Origin: Capra hircus
Lineage: Eukaryota > Chordata > Mammalia > Artiodactyla > Bovidae
Direction: 5' to 3'
Length of the DNA: 64,000 nucleotides
NCBI RefSeq assembly: GCF_001704415.2
Contig: NC_030817.1
Span: 30,763,550-30,827,549, forward strand
Positions 53,350 through 64,000 of the stretch are shown piece by piece (within the stretch, counting starts at the first letter, position 1; each line of letters opens with the position of its first letter). The notes below the pieces were generated by a model. It saw only the letters and a program-made list of their open reading frames with translations. It had not been told where the DNA came from and made no database searches. The translations under genes were made by a program, and so were the position numbers.

Positions 53350-55170
53350 ATATATATTCAACTACAAATTTCACTTGCCAAGATCATTGCCAGCTAAACA
53401 ACAACGACAAGTACATTTGCCATCTGCCTTCTCGGAGATTTAGTCCTGTGATTGCTGCAGCTGCTGACCTTCAGCCACTGAGGGGAATTCAGGGTGGAGA
53501 GTGAGGCAGTCTGTGCTCCAGGGAACCTGGTGGAGCAGAACTGCTGCTGTATATAATAGTTTGCATCTGCTAATCCCAAACTCCCACACTGCCCTGTCCT
53601 TGGCAACCACAAGTCTGCTCTCTGCGTCTGTGAATCTGTTTCTGTTTCATAGATATGCTCATTTGTTTTGCAGTTTAGAGTCCACATGTAAGTGATATCA
53701 TATGGTATTTGTCTTTCTCTTTCTGTAGATGGACATTCAGGTTGTTTCCATGTCTTGGCTATTGCAAATAGTGCTGCAGTGAACATAGGGGTGCACGTAC
53801 CTTTTTAATTATAATTTTGTCTGGGTATATGTCCAGGAGTGGATATGCTGGATCATATGGCAACTCTATTTTTAGTTTTTTTTTTTAGAAACATCCAAAC
53901 TGTTCTCCATAGTGGCTGTATCAATTTACATTCCTGTGAACAGTGTATGAAGGTTCCCTTCTCCCTGAATCTTCTCCAGAATTTATAGTTTGTGAGTTGT
54001 TTGATGATAGCTATTCTGACTGGTAGGAGGTGATATTGTAGTTTTGATTTGCATTCCTCTAATAATTAGTGATGTTGAACATTTTTTCATGTGACTCTTG
54101 GCCATCTGCCTGTTTTCTTTGGAAAAATGTCCATATAGGTCTTCTGTCCAGTTTTTGGATTGGGTTGCTTGTTTTGATGATATTAGGCCACATGACCTTT
54201 TTATAAATTTTGGAGACTAATCTTTTGCCAGTCACATCATTTGCAAATATTTTCTCCCATTCTATGGATTGTATTTTTGTTGTGTTTATGGTTTTCTTGG
54301 CTGTGTGAAAGTTTTTGAGTTTAATTAGGTCCCATTTGTTTACCTTTGCTTTATTTTGGGAGGAAGATTGAAAAAGATCCACTTTCTTTTGATCTCTATT
54401 TCCATGGAATACCCTTTTCCATCCCCCGACTTTCAGTCTGTATGTGTCCCTAGGTTTGAAGTGGGTCTTCTGTAGACAGTATATATACAGGTCTTGCTTT
54501 TGTATCCATTCAGATAGTCTATGTCATTTGGTTGGAGAATTTAATCCATTTACACTTAAGGTAACTATCAATATGCATGGTCCTATTATCATTTTCTTAA
54601 TTGTTTTGGGTTTATTTTGTATATTTTTGATATACAAATTTTTAACTGGTTTGGATTTGTTTTGTATATTTTAACCTCTTATCAGAGATAGGGTTTGTAA
54701 ATATTTTCTCCCATTCCATAGGTTGACTTTTCAGTTTTTCAGTGGTTTCCTTTGCCATGTAGCCTTTTAGTTTGATGCCATCTTATTTGTCTATTTTTGC
54801 TTTTGTTTCCTGTACTTTTGGTGTCATATCCAAAAGAACATTGTCAAATCCATCCTTTTACTTTTAATCTACTGTATCTTTAAATTTAGTGAGTTTCTTA
54901 TACATAACATTTAACTGGGTCTTGTTTTTTGATCTCCTCTGACAATCTGACTTTTTTAAAATTTATTTTTAATTGAAGGATGATTGCTTTATAATATTGT
55001 ATTGGTTTCTGCCATGCATCAACATGAATCAGCCATAGGCATACATATATCCCTCCCTCTTAAGCCTCCCTCCCATTTCCCACACCATCCTACCCCTCTA
55101 AGTAGTTACAGGGCACCTGATTTGAGCTCCCTGCATCATACAGCAAATTCTCCCTAGCTATCTATTTTAC
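52940..55170 (-). mobile_element. Old L1 remnants, mosaic, mostly ORF2 antisense
   Basis: Several antisense L1 ORF2 blocks follow each other (TTCCACATATAAGTGAGATC; TCCATAGTGGCTGTATCAAT; TTGGCTGTGTGAAAGTTTTTG). The reverse frame 54,059-54,382 encodes ORF2 text such as KWDLIKLKNFHTAKKTINTT. The block 54,955-55,165 is the 3' UTR of ruminant L1 in antisense. Repeated occurrence of the same ORF2 region (about 53,140 and 53,660) suggests at least two insertions. No functional frame. Confidence 0.8.
53305..53357 (+). repeat. (TA)n microsatellite
   Basis: About 53 bases of TA repeats with one TTA interruption. Confidence 0.95.
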
Positions 55171-55176
55171 ACATGG

Positions 55177-55302
55177 AAAGTGAAGTTGCTCAGTCATGTC
55201 CAACTCTTTGCGACCTGTGGACTGTAGCCCACCAAGCTCCTCTGTCCATGGGCTTCTCCAGGCAAGAATGCTGGAGTGGGTTGCCATTTCCTTCTCCAGG
55301 GG
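55177..55302 (-). mobile_element. BovA SINE fragment
   Basis: Antisense body: GCTCAGTCATGTCCAACTC, then GGAGTGGGTTGCCATTTCC. No tRNA-derived head. Confidence 0.82.
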
Positions 55303-55412
55303 ATCTGTATACACACAGAAATGTATACCAAAAGCAGATATAGATGCCACAAAGAAAGAAAATTACAGGCCAATATCATTAACAAACATAGATGTAAATA
55401 TCCTCAATCTGT
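55303..55412 (+). mobile_element. Small L1 ORF2 fragment, sense
   Basis: KKENYRPISLTNIDVNILN is readable, matching the L1 reverse-transcriptase region in sense. This opposes the orientation of the neighbouring L1 blocks. Confidence 0.65.
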
Positions 55413-56861
55413 GACTTTTAATTTTTATTTTTAGACCACTGAGTACTTACTGATATAATTGGATTAATATCCACCATATCTGTTACTGTTTATTGCCTTA
55501 CTTATTGTTAGTAAGTAACAAAAGCTTGTACTTTTTCCCTAATTTTGTCTTCCATACCATTTCTGCCTTTTTTAACTAAGCATTTTATATGAGTCTATTT
55601 TCCCTCTGTGACAGTTAATTTTATGTATCAACTTTACTGGGCTAAAGGGGATGCCCACATAGCTCATAAAACATTATTTCTAGGTGTGTCTGTAAGGGTG
55701 TTTCTGGAAGAGATTGCATTTGAATGAGTAGACTGAGTAAAGAGCACTCTCTCCAATATGGGTAGGTATCATCCAATCCATTGAAGACCTAAACAGAACA
55801 AAAAAGTAGAGGAAGGGTGATTTGCTGTCTGCTTGAGCTGAGACATCCATCTCCTGTTCTCAGATATCAGTGCTTTTGGGCATTTGGACTTGGATGCGGA
55901 CTTACACTATCTGCTCTTCAGATTTTCAGGCCTCTGGCGAAGACTGAATTATACCACTGGCTTTCATGGTTCTCCAGTTTGCAGCTGGCAGATCATGGGA
56001 ATTCTTGGTTTCCATTTGCATGAGCCAATTCTCATAATAAATTTCCTGTTACACACACACATCTTGTTGGCTCTGTTTTTCTGGAGAACTGCCTAATGCC
56101 CTCTCCTTTATTAGCATATCAATTATATGACTTAAAAAAAAAAACTTTTTAAAGTAGTTGCCCTAGAATTTGCAATACACATTTATAATCAATCCAAGTC
56201 TACTTTCAAATAACACTGTACTGTAGGGCAAACACCTTATAACTACAAAATATTCCTACTTTGCTTTAACATGATTACAGATTCACTGGAAGCTGAAAAA
56301 AATGAAACAGAGAAGTTCTGTATATAACCCTTCATCAACCTGTTTTTCCCTACTGGTAACATTTTACGTAATTTCAGAACAATAACTGAGCTAGCAAACT
56401 GATATTTGTACAATGCAGGGACCTTATTCAGATTTCACCAGCTTAACATGTATGCAAGTGTGTATGTGTGTTCAGGCATGCATATGTAGTTCTATACAAT
56501 TTTACCACATATATTTGAGTAACCAGCACCACTGACTAAATCATTTACTGAGATATGTAAAAAGAAGTTTGAAATGAGAGAGAGTGAAAGAGAAAGAAAA
56601 ACAGAGAGAGGGAACCAACCATATGGTGAACTTTTCATGTTTCAGAGACTCAAGATAATGTTGAAATCAGCTAACCTAAAGAAACAGTTAGTGCATTGAT
56701 ATACAGAACAACACGTGGCCAGCAATGCAGTGAGAAGTTCCTATTGAGGAATCCCTTGAGATTATTAAAGAGAAGGAGGCAACTTATATAAGAGATGCAA
56801 AACTCTTCAGGTAAGATGTTTGCCTGTAGAATATAAGGATCCTCAACAGTACCCAGTGCTT
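55413..56861. other. Intergenic sequence with an old LTR-like repeat
   Basis: About 55,608-56,095 is an old interspersed repeat beginning AGTTAATTTTATGTATCAAC and ending TTCTGGAGAACTGCC. Its ends match, inverted, those of the repeat at 62,655-63,195. I do not name the family. The remainder, including a short purine tract near 56,577-56,610, is unassigned. Confidence 0.45.
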
Positions 56862-56872
56862 GTACATGCAAT

Positions 56873-57483
56873 CTTTAATCCAATTTTCTGTTGATGGGTG
56901 GGGCTGTTTTCCCTCCCTGTTATTTGACCTGAGGCCAAACTATGGTGGAGATAATGAAGATAATGGCAACTTCCTTCAAAAGGTCCCATGCACACACTGC
57001 TGCACTCAGTGCCCCCAACCCTGCAGCAGGCCACCACCAACCCACGCCTCCACGAGACTCCTGGACACTCACAGGGAAGTCTGGGTCAGTCTCTTGTGAG
57101 GTGACTGCTCCTTTCTCCTGGGTCCTGGTGTGCACAAGGTTTTGTTTGTGCCCTCCAAGAGTCTGTTTCCCTAGTCCTGTGTAAGTTCTGGCAGCTCTAT
57201 TGTGGGGTTAATGGCAACCTCCTCCAAAAGGGCTTATGCCATATCCAGGTCTACTGCACCCAGAGCCCCTGCCCCTGCAGCAGTCCACTGCTGACCCATA
57301 CCTCCACAGCAGACACTCAAACATAATTCTAAGTTTCTGTAGGGTCTCTGGGTCCTGGTGTGCACAGGTTTGTTTGAGGCCTCTGAGTGTCTCTGGCAGG
57401 TATGGGGTTTGAAATCTAAAACAATTTTGCCCCTCCTACCATCTTGCAAGGCTTCTTCTTTGCCCTTGGACATGGGGTATCTT
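56873..57483 (-). mobile_element. BovB copy with 5' inversion, inverted part
   Basis: Antisense 5' BovB sequence (CCAATTTTCTGTTGATGGG to GCCCTTGGACATGGGGTATC). It shares order with 44,150-44,770. The left target duplication is GTACATGCAAT at 56,862-56,872. Confidence 0.88.
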
Positions 57484-59170
57484 CAAGAAAATTAGAGAAA
57501 CCAGGGGAACATTTCATGCAAAGATGGGCACAATAAAGGACAGAAATGGTATGGACCTAACAGAAGCAGAAGACATTAAGAAGAGGCAGTAAGAATACAC
57601 AGAAGAACTGTACAAAAAATATCTTCATGACCCAGATAATCACAATGTTGTGATCACTCTCCTAGAGCCAGTCATCCTGGAATGCGAGGTCAAGTGGGCC
57701 TTAGGAAGCATCACTATGAACAAAGCTAGTGGAGGTGATGGAATTCCAGTTGAGCTATTTCAAATCCTAAAAGATGATGCTGTGAAAGTGCTGCCCTCAA
57801 TATGCCAGCAAATTTGGAAAAATCAACAGCAGCCACAGGACTGGAAAAGTCAGTTTTCATTCCAATCCCAAAGAAAGGCAATGCCAAAGAATGCTCAAAC
57901 TCCTGCACAATTGCAGTCATTTCACACACTAGTAAAGTAATGCTCAAAATTCTCTAAGCCAGGCTTCAACAGAATGTGAACCATGAACTCCTAGATGTTC
58001 AAGCTGGGTTAAGAAAAGGCAGAGGAAACAGAGATCAAATTGCCAACATCCACTGGATCATTGAAAAAGCAAGAGAGTTGCAGAAAAACATCTACTTCTG
58101 CTTTATTGACTACACTAAAGATTTTTGACTGTGTGGATCACAACAAACTGTGAGAAATTCTTAAAGAGACGGGAATACCAGACCACCTGAACTGCCTCTT
58201 GAGAAATCTGTATTCAGGTCAAGAAGCAACAGTTAGAACTGGACATGGAACAACAGACTGGTTCCAAATTGGGAAAGGAGTATATCAAGGCTGTATATTG
58301 TCACCCTGCTTATTTAACTTATATGCAGAGTACATCATGCAAAATGCCAGGCTGGATGAAGCACAAGCTGGAATCAAGATTGCCGGGAGAAATATCAATA
58401 ACCTTAGATATGTAGATGATACCACACTATGGCAGAAAGCGAAGAAGAACTAAAGAGCCTCTTGATGAAAGTGAAAGAGGAGAATGAAAAAGTTGGCTTA
58501 AAACTCATGGCATCTGGTCCCATTACTTCATGGCAAATCGATGGGGAAACAATGGAAACACGAGAGATTTTATTTTTGGGGGCTCTAAAATCATTGCAGA
58601 TGGTGACTGCAACGATGAAATTAAAAGACACTTGCTGCTTGGAAGAAAAGTTATGACCAACCTAGACAGCATATTAAAAAAGCAGAGACATTACTTTGCC
58701 AACAAAGGTCCATCTAGTCAAAGCTATGGTTTTTCCAGTAGTCATGTATGGATGTGAGAGTTGGATTATAAAGTAATCTGAGTCCCAAAGTATTGATGCT
58801 TTTGAACTGTGGTGTTGGAGAAGACTCTTGATAGTTCCTTGGACTGCAAGGAGATCCAACTAGTCAGTCCTAAAGGAAATCAGTGCTGAATATTCATTGA
58901 AAAGACTGATGCTGAAGCTGAAACTCCAATACTTTGGCCACCTGATGGGAAGAACTGACTCACTGGAAAAGACCCTGATGCTGGGAAAGATTGAAGGCGG
59001 GAGGAGAAGGGAATGACAGAGGATGAGAAGGTTGGATGGCATCAGTGACTTGATGGACATGAGACTGAGTAAGCTCTGGGAATTGGTAATGGACAGGGAA
59101 GCCTGGAGTGCTGCAGTCCATGGGGTCACAAAGAGTCAGACATGACTGAGTGACTGAACTGAACTGAACT
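57484..59170 (+). mobile_element. BovB copy with 5' inversion, sense part
   Basis: Sense BovB from AAGAAAATTAGAGAAACCAG through the reverse transcriptase to ACTGAACTGAACT. The right target duplication GTACATGCAAT is at 59,171-59,181. The polymerase frame is broken repeatedly; frame 58,199-58,453 carries NLYAEYIMQNARLDEAQAG, and the YADD box reads YVDD (LRYVDDTTLW). Several small deletions, for example near 58,505, are present. Confidence 0.92.
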
Positions 59171-59181
59171 GTACATGCAAT

Positions 59182-60582
59182 ATGGCCCAGCAGATGCGGA
59201 GAGTGTGGAGGAATCCTTCCCTTAAGCAGGGAATAGACCATGAAACCTCTCTCCACCACAGTCAGGCTGTAGTATTTCTGGACAGGAACTGTGGGCATTT
59301 GGGGCCAGACACCTCTTTATTAGGTTTGCCTTTATATGCTGCCCGGATTTTAGCACACCTGACCCGTGGCCACCGGGCACTGTGAAAGCAAAGCATATCC
59401 AACACGTTTCCAAAAGTATCCAGGGTATTGTAATCATGTCGTCAATCAAAAGCCACAAACCCCTTCTTGTTCTTGAGGAAGAATATTCTCTCCCTAGACT
59501 TCAGCAGTCTCAGTTTTCACTCATATTGTCTACATTTCTTTTCTATTCTCCCAGAGACTGCCAATCTTGGATGATCTGGATTTTCTAAATTATTTTTAAT
59601 ATGTGCTTTTATTATGAAAGGAGACAATCTTCTTATATACCACTGCTTCCATCTTGGCTGATCTATGTTGACTGGTCCTGACCACATACCATCAAAAGTG
59701 ATCATTACTAAAAGGAGGGAAGGTTGGGTATCATTCTACCACAGCTGGAGTAAAAACTAAGGTTACAGATTATGCAAAAGGCCTGGTTTCAAACTTTATT
59801 CAAAGTATTTTAATGACACACAGAGACCTGACCTGAGAATTTCATGGAGGTTTAACTTTCAAAGAAAGGAAATTTTAATTCAATTTGGGTTTATCATTTG
59901 TTATCATAGCTAAATATCATAGATCCTTCAAAAGAAACATTGGCTTTGTTACTTTATCTCAAGGAACTTAAAGTTTTGTTGAGGCAATACTATATTAACC
60001 CCACAAAAAAACTGGAGCTATCAGACACAGTCCCCATCAGAAGTAATTGTAAAAAGAGGTAAGACTAGGGAGGAGGTGACGTGGCTCCAGATAACCAGAA
60101 AAAACTTTCGAGAGGAAGACTGAAGTGGGAGGGGTTGGTGGAGGAGGTTTGCGATGGGACTGGAAAGTCAGAAGAAAGAGCTGTTTAAGGAAATTTAATT
60201 ATTATAAGCAAATTCTTCAAAATATTTCAAGAGGAAAGAAAAGGAAGTTTTGTAATTGGAAAATGAAACCTTGAGGAGGGAGGCCACAATCTCACTTTTG
60301 TGGTTCTTTTAAAGTTATATTTGGCTCCTATCAAAGAACAGCCTTTGATGTCAGATAATGCAATGCATTGCAGAAGTTAGAGAGAATGGAAGTTCTATTG
60401 TATCCATGCCTAGAATATTCTCCATTTGACTACTGTCATCACCTGTAACCTTGTTTCTATGCACTAGAACTGGGTCTTCATGAGGCTTGTGAATTGAAAA
60501 CTCTTTTGCTTTTAAATGCATAAGAATAAGAAAGTTGCTGCTGTTGCTTGTCTAACATTTGTAGGTATCTGGGTGTGTGCAT
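59182..60582. other. Intergenic sequence
   Basis: No coding frame or named repeat is recognised in these 1.4 kb. Confidence 0.45.
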
Positions 60583-60776
60583 GCTTGCACGCTCAGTCCT
60601 GTCCAACTCTTTGCAACCCCACGGGCTGAGGCACACAGGCTCCTCAGTCCATGGGATTTCCCAGGCAAGAATACTGCAGTGGGTTGCCATTTCCCCCTCC
60701 AGGGATCAAACCCAAGTGTCTTGTATCTCCTGCATTGACAGGTGGATTCTTTACCACTTGAGCCACATGGGAAGCC
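60583..60776 (-). mobile_element. Bov-tA-type SINE
   Basis: Antisense SINE: CCTGTCCAACTCTTTGCAAC, GGTTGCCATTTCCCCCTCC, then the head region ATTCTTTACCACTTGAGCC and GGGAAGCCC. Confidence 0.87.
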
Positions 60777-61290
60777 CTATGTAGGTGTTTAGGAAGAAAC
60801 AATTAAATGCTTTGAAGCATATTCCCAGTGCAAATTAATCAAGAACAGTATTTTAATGCTTTGTGAATTAGACAGTGGTATATTGATTACTTTCTGTTCT
60901 CACTGCACTGTGTGCTCTAGGACATGAATCATGGCTGAAGTAGGGCATGATTTAGTACCAAATAGGATTTATTTGCCGAAACAGATACTTTGGCTGAGAG
61001 CAAGTTAGTGTTTGCAGAATCATGTTGTAAGGTGCTGAAATATAGTATATAGCTTGACTCTTTTTTCTTTAATCATGAAAGGCCCCTGACCTATTTGAGG
61101 GACCATTGCCTTGGCTTGGACTTAACACTCAGCAGTACTCTCCTGGCCTCATAAGACTATACTGAGACTTGAGAAAAGGAGCAGCCACTGCGCTTCCAAA
61201 AGGGGGATGGAAAGGGGTCTGAAGTGACAGTAACACTCTCTTTGTCTCTCGACAATTGTTTAAGGCGCTCTGTTCATAGAGGAAATAATG
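60777..61290. other. Intergenic sequence
   Basis: Nothing recognised. Confidence 0.45.
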
Positions 61291-61298
61291 CAGCTTAT

Positions 61299-62118
61299 GT
61301 TTCAGTTCAGTTGCTCAGTTGTGTCTGACTCTTTGCAACCCCATACACTGCAACACACCAGGCTTCCCTGTCCATCACCAACTCCCAGAGTTTGCTCAAA
61401 CTCATGTCCATTGAGGTGGTGATGCCATCGAACCATCTCATCCTCTGTCATCCCCTTCTCTTCCCACCTTCAATCTTTCCCAGGAGCAGGGTCTTTTCCA
61501 GTGAGACAGTTCTTCCCATCAGGTGGCCAAAGTATTGGAGTTTCAACTTCAGCATCAGTCCTTCCAATGAATATTCAGGACTGATTTCCTTTGGAATTGA
61601 CTGGTTGGATCTCCTTGCAGTCCAAGGGACTCTCAAGAGTCTTCTTCAATACCACAGTTCAAAATCATGAATTCTTCAGCTCTTAGCTTTCTTTATAGTT
61701 CAACTCTCACATCCATACACAAATATTGGAAAAAATATAGATTTGACTAGACAGACCTTTGTCGGCAAAGCAATGCCTCTGCTTTTTAATAGGCTTCTAG
61801 TTTGGTCATAATTTTTCTTCCAAGGAGCAAGCATCTTTTAATTTCATGGCTGCAGTCACCATCTGCAGTGATTTTGGAGCCCAGAAAAATAAAGTCAGCC
61901 ACTGTTTCCCCATCTATTTGCCATGAAGTGATGGGACCAGATGCCATGATCTTAGTTTTCTGAATGTTGAGCTTTAAGCCAACTTTTTCCACTCTCCTCT
62001 TTTACTTTCATCAAGAGGTTCTTTAGTTCTTCACTTTCTGCCCTAAGGGTGGTGTCATCTGCGTATCTGAGGTTATTGATATTTCTCCCGGCAATCTTGA
62101 TTCCAGCTTGTGCTTCAT
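61299..62118 (-). mobile_element. BovB LINE 3' part with 8-bp target duplication
   Basis: Antisense tail at left (TTCAGTTCAGTTGCTCAGTT) through YADD-side sequence to about 62,118. CAGCTTAT at 61,291-61,298 and 62,119-62,126 fits a target duplication. Frames are broken. Confidence 0.88.
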
Positions 62119-62126
62119 CAGCTTAT

Positions 62127-62654
62127 ATTTAAGTAAGATTTTTTAAAAACACTATTGGAATGTTATATTTCAATGGTTGAAATTTGGTCAGCTCATGGAT
62201 GGGCTGCTTCAGGAGAGGCCAGATTTCCACTGCGCTGACTCTATCCCCCACTGGCCTCAGAAGAATGCCTTCATTTGTTCATCTGTCTTTCATTTGCTTT
62301 GAATGCTTTGGCTCCAAGTTTTAAGGTAAATTCTGTGCAATGGGAAGAATGGATGTTATTTATGAAAAGAACTTGCTGAGTATCTTTACTGAGGCAGAAG
62401 ATTCTGAAAGTGGATTTTTCTCACTGGAGAATAGAACAGATGAGGACATTTTATACTGCAAAGATGTTAGCTATAATAGTTATTTTTTCTGATGATGGTT
62501 AACTGAATCTTTATACATATACTTGAATTCCAAAAATACTTCTATTTAGGTAAAATAAAATCTGTGATATGGAAATTTTTACATTAATTTGTTGTTTTCA
62601 TTTTCCAGTGCAAAAACTGCTGGTGAGATGACATCACTATGTGGTTTTATTATA
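62127..62654. other. Intergenic sequence
   Basis: Nothing recognised. Confidence 0.45.
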
Positions 62655-63195
62655 CCTGTGTGTTAGTTAGGGTACTCCATAAAAACAGAACCAATAGGAG
62701 ATACACACACACACACACACATTGGTTTGGCCAAAAATTTTGTTTGCTTGTTTTTGGTAAATGGTTTTGGAAAAACCCAAACGAACTTTTTGGCCAACCT
62801 AGTACATATACATATACCTATGCATATACAGAGAGACAGAGACAGACAGAGAGAGAGATTTATTTTAAGGAAATAACTCACAATTTTGGGGACTAGCAAG
62901 TATGAAATTTGCAGGGCAGACTGGCAGGCTAGAGACTCAGGGAAGAGTTGACATTGTAACCCAAGTTCAAAGGCAGTCTGGAGTTAGAATTGTCTCTTCT
63001 CGGGACCTCTGTCTTTTTTCACTTAAGGTCTTTAACTTATTGGATGAGACCCAGCCATGTTATGGAGGCTAGTCTGCTTTATATAAAGTGTACCAACAAA
63101 AAAATCCCTTCATAGCAACATCTAGCTGAATGCTTAACCAGAAACTGGGCACCATGGCCTAGCCAAGTCAACACATAAAGTTAACCATTATATCT
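62655..63195 (-). repeat. Old LTR-like interspersed repeat
   Basis: Begins TGTGTTAGTTAGGGTACTCC and ends near AACACATAAAGTTAACCATT. Its ends match, inverted, those of the repeat at 55,608-56,095. A (CA)n run (about 62,703-62,721), a mariner-type MITE and a purine-rich GA tract (about 62,830-62,858) lie within it. Family not named. Confidence 0.5.
62722..62805 (+). mobile_element. Mariner-type MITE
   Basis: About 84 bp with terminal inverted repeats: TTGGTTTGGCCAAAAATTTT at the left, and AACTTTTTGGCCAACCTAG at the right. The pattern (GGCCAAAAAGTTCGTTTGGG-like ends around a short core) is that of mariner-derived palindromic elements in bovids. Confidence 0.75.
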
Positions 63196-64000
63196 TGTCA
63201 GATAATAAATGTACACAAGTTTACAAGTACATACCCTGGAATGAACAAGATATTCACATGAGACCAAATCATCAAATTAAGAGACAAAGACATAGGGATA
63301 GATTGGGAATTTGGATTAACATGCACACACTGCTATATTTAAAATAAAATGCTCTTCTATGAAAAAAGACAAAGGCATATTTTTTTGAGACTTAGATGTT
63401 CAGAGCTCATGTAGACTTCTTATTCTCCAGGAATGGACAGAGATTATATTCTTTGGGCCAGTTTTCCCAATCCTGGGCCTGCTGTCCCAGCTCCCAGTCC
63501 AATTGCCATTTGCAGATCTATCCCCTTTCACAACCACCCCCACAGCTGGAGTTTGGGATGGAGAATAGAGTGTACCCATCCATGGGATGATCTAGCTGGG
63601 GACACTGAGTCTAACTCAAGCCTTTCATTTTAGAGAAGGGGAAAAGGCACAGAGGAAACTTGAATAGAATTTGTTCACAGTAGTGAGATTCAGTGTAGTA
63701 CTGAAACAGACCAGGACTCTGTGGGGCTCTCCCAGGTACAATAAAGCCTCCATGTTCCCTGTTTCTTACTTGTGGAAAAGCTGTAGTCTCCCTGGCCTCA
63801 CTGTGTCACAAAAAAGCAGGCTCAAGCAGTTCGTGGTTAGGGTGATAGTGTCACAGAATCTTTAGTTCCTCTCTGAAGGACACAGATAATAGTGCCTGAT
63901 GTCTATTCCTGAGTTGTTTTTTGCAGGATACTAAAACCACCACCACATAGAAAAAGCCAACTGCATGATGACTGGACTGTAGCTGTGACATAAGCTTATC
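63196..64000. other. Intergenic sequence to the window end
   Basis: Short frames (63,396-63,633 and 63,671-63,865) overlap and have no recognisable domain. Confidence 0.45.

Overview
The window is ruminant nuclear DNA, most likely from a member of the Caprinae (sheep or goat). It carries many BovB (RTE-type) LINE fragments, bovid tRNA-derived SINEs, CHR-type SINEs and ruminant L1, and one nearly complete JSRV-related betaretroviral provirus, a lineage known from sheep, goats and relatives. I find no multi-exon host gene. The only host-type coding sequence is an intronless, intact-frame retrocopy of RPL21.

Layout. Positions 1-26.1 kb are intergenic sequence with an L1 3' end, a 5'-inverted BovB copy (0.55-3.38 kb), several SINEs, the RPL21 retrocopy (7.5-8.2 kb), an L1 ORF2 remnant (12.7-13.8 kb), short BovB 3' ends and old MIR, CHR, L1 and possible MER5/L2 fragments. 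Positions 26.1-50.3 kb form one large nested block. A single BovB copy with an inverted 5' part appears to span it, bounded by a 12-bp duplicated target. This copy has been split by a second BovB (26.5-28.3 kb), a class I (gamma-type) endogenous retrovirus (28.5-43.4 kb), a SINE pair, two more BovB 3' pieces and a 1.66-kb ERVK-type solo LTR (46.0-47.6 kb). The class I provirus is itself interrupted by the JSRV-like provirus on the minus strand (32.0-39.9 kb). Positions 50.3-64 kb hold more BovB copies, one with a 372-codon reverse-transcriptase frame and one with a 5' inversion and clear target duplication. They also hold L1 pieces, SINEs, a mariner-type MITE and two old LTR-like repeats.

The JSRV-like provirus is young. 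Its LTRs differ at only three bases and one indel. It has a perfect 6-bp target duplication, a tRNA-Lys primer site, open gag, pro (with dUTPase) and pol frames joined by plausible -1 frameshift sites, and a long env frame whose leader is broken by a frame offset and a stop codon. The class I provirus is older: gag and pol are broken and much of integrase is missing, yet it keeps a 380-codon env frame. Its 3' LTR alone carries a ~98-bp tandem duplication.

The most useful observations are the three-level nesting with every target duplication readable, the variant residue 21 of the JSRV-like Gag, the broken env leader, the retained class I env frame, and BovB junctions that record how the copies were made (5' inversions, and a 25-bp inverted copy of the target at one 5' junction). 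I found no clearly new gene system. Family names come from recognition of sequence, not from a database search.
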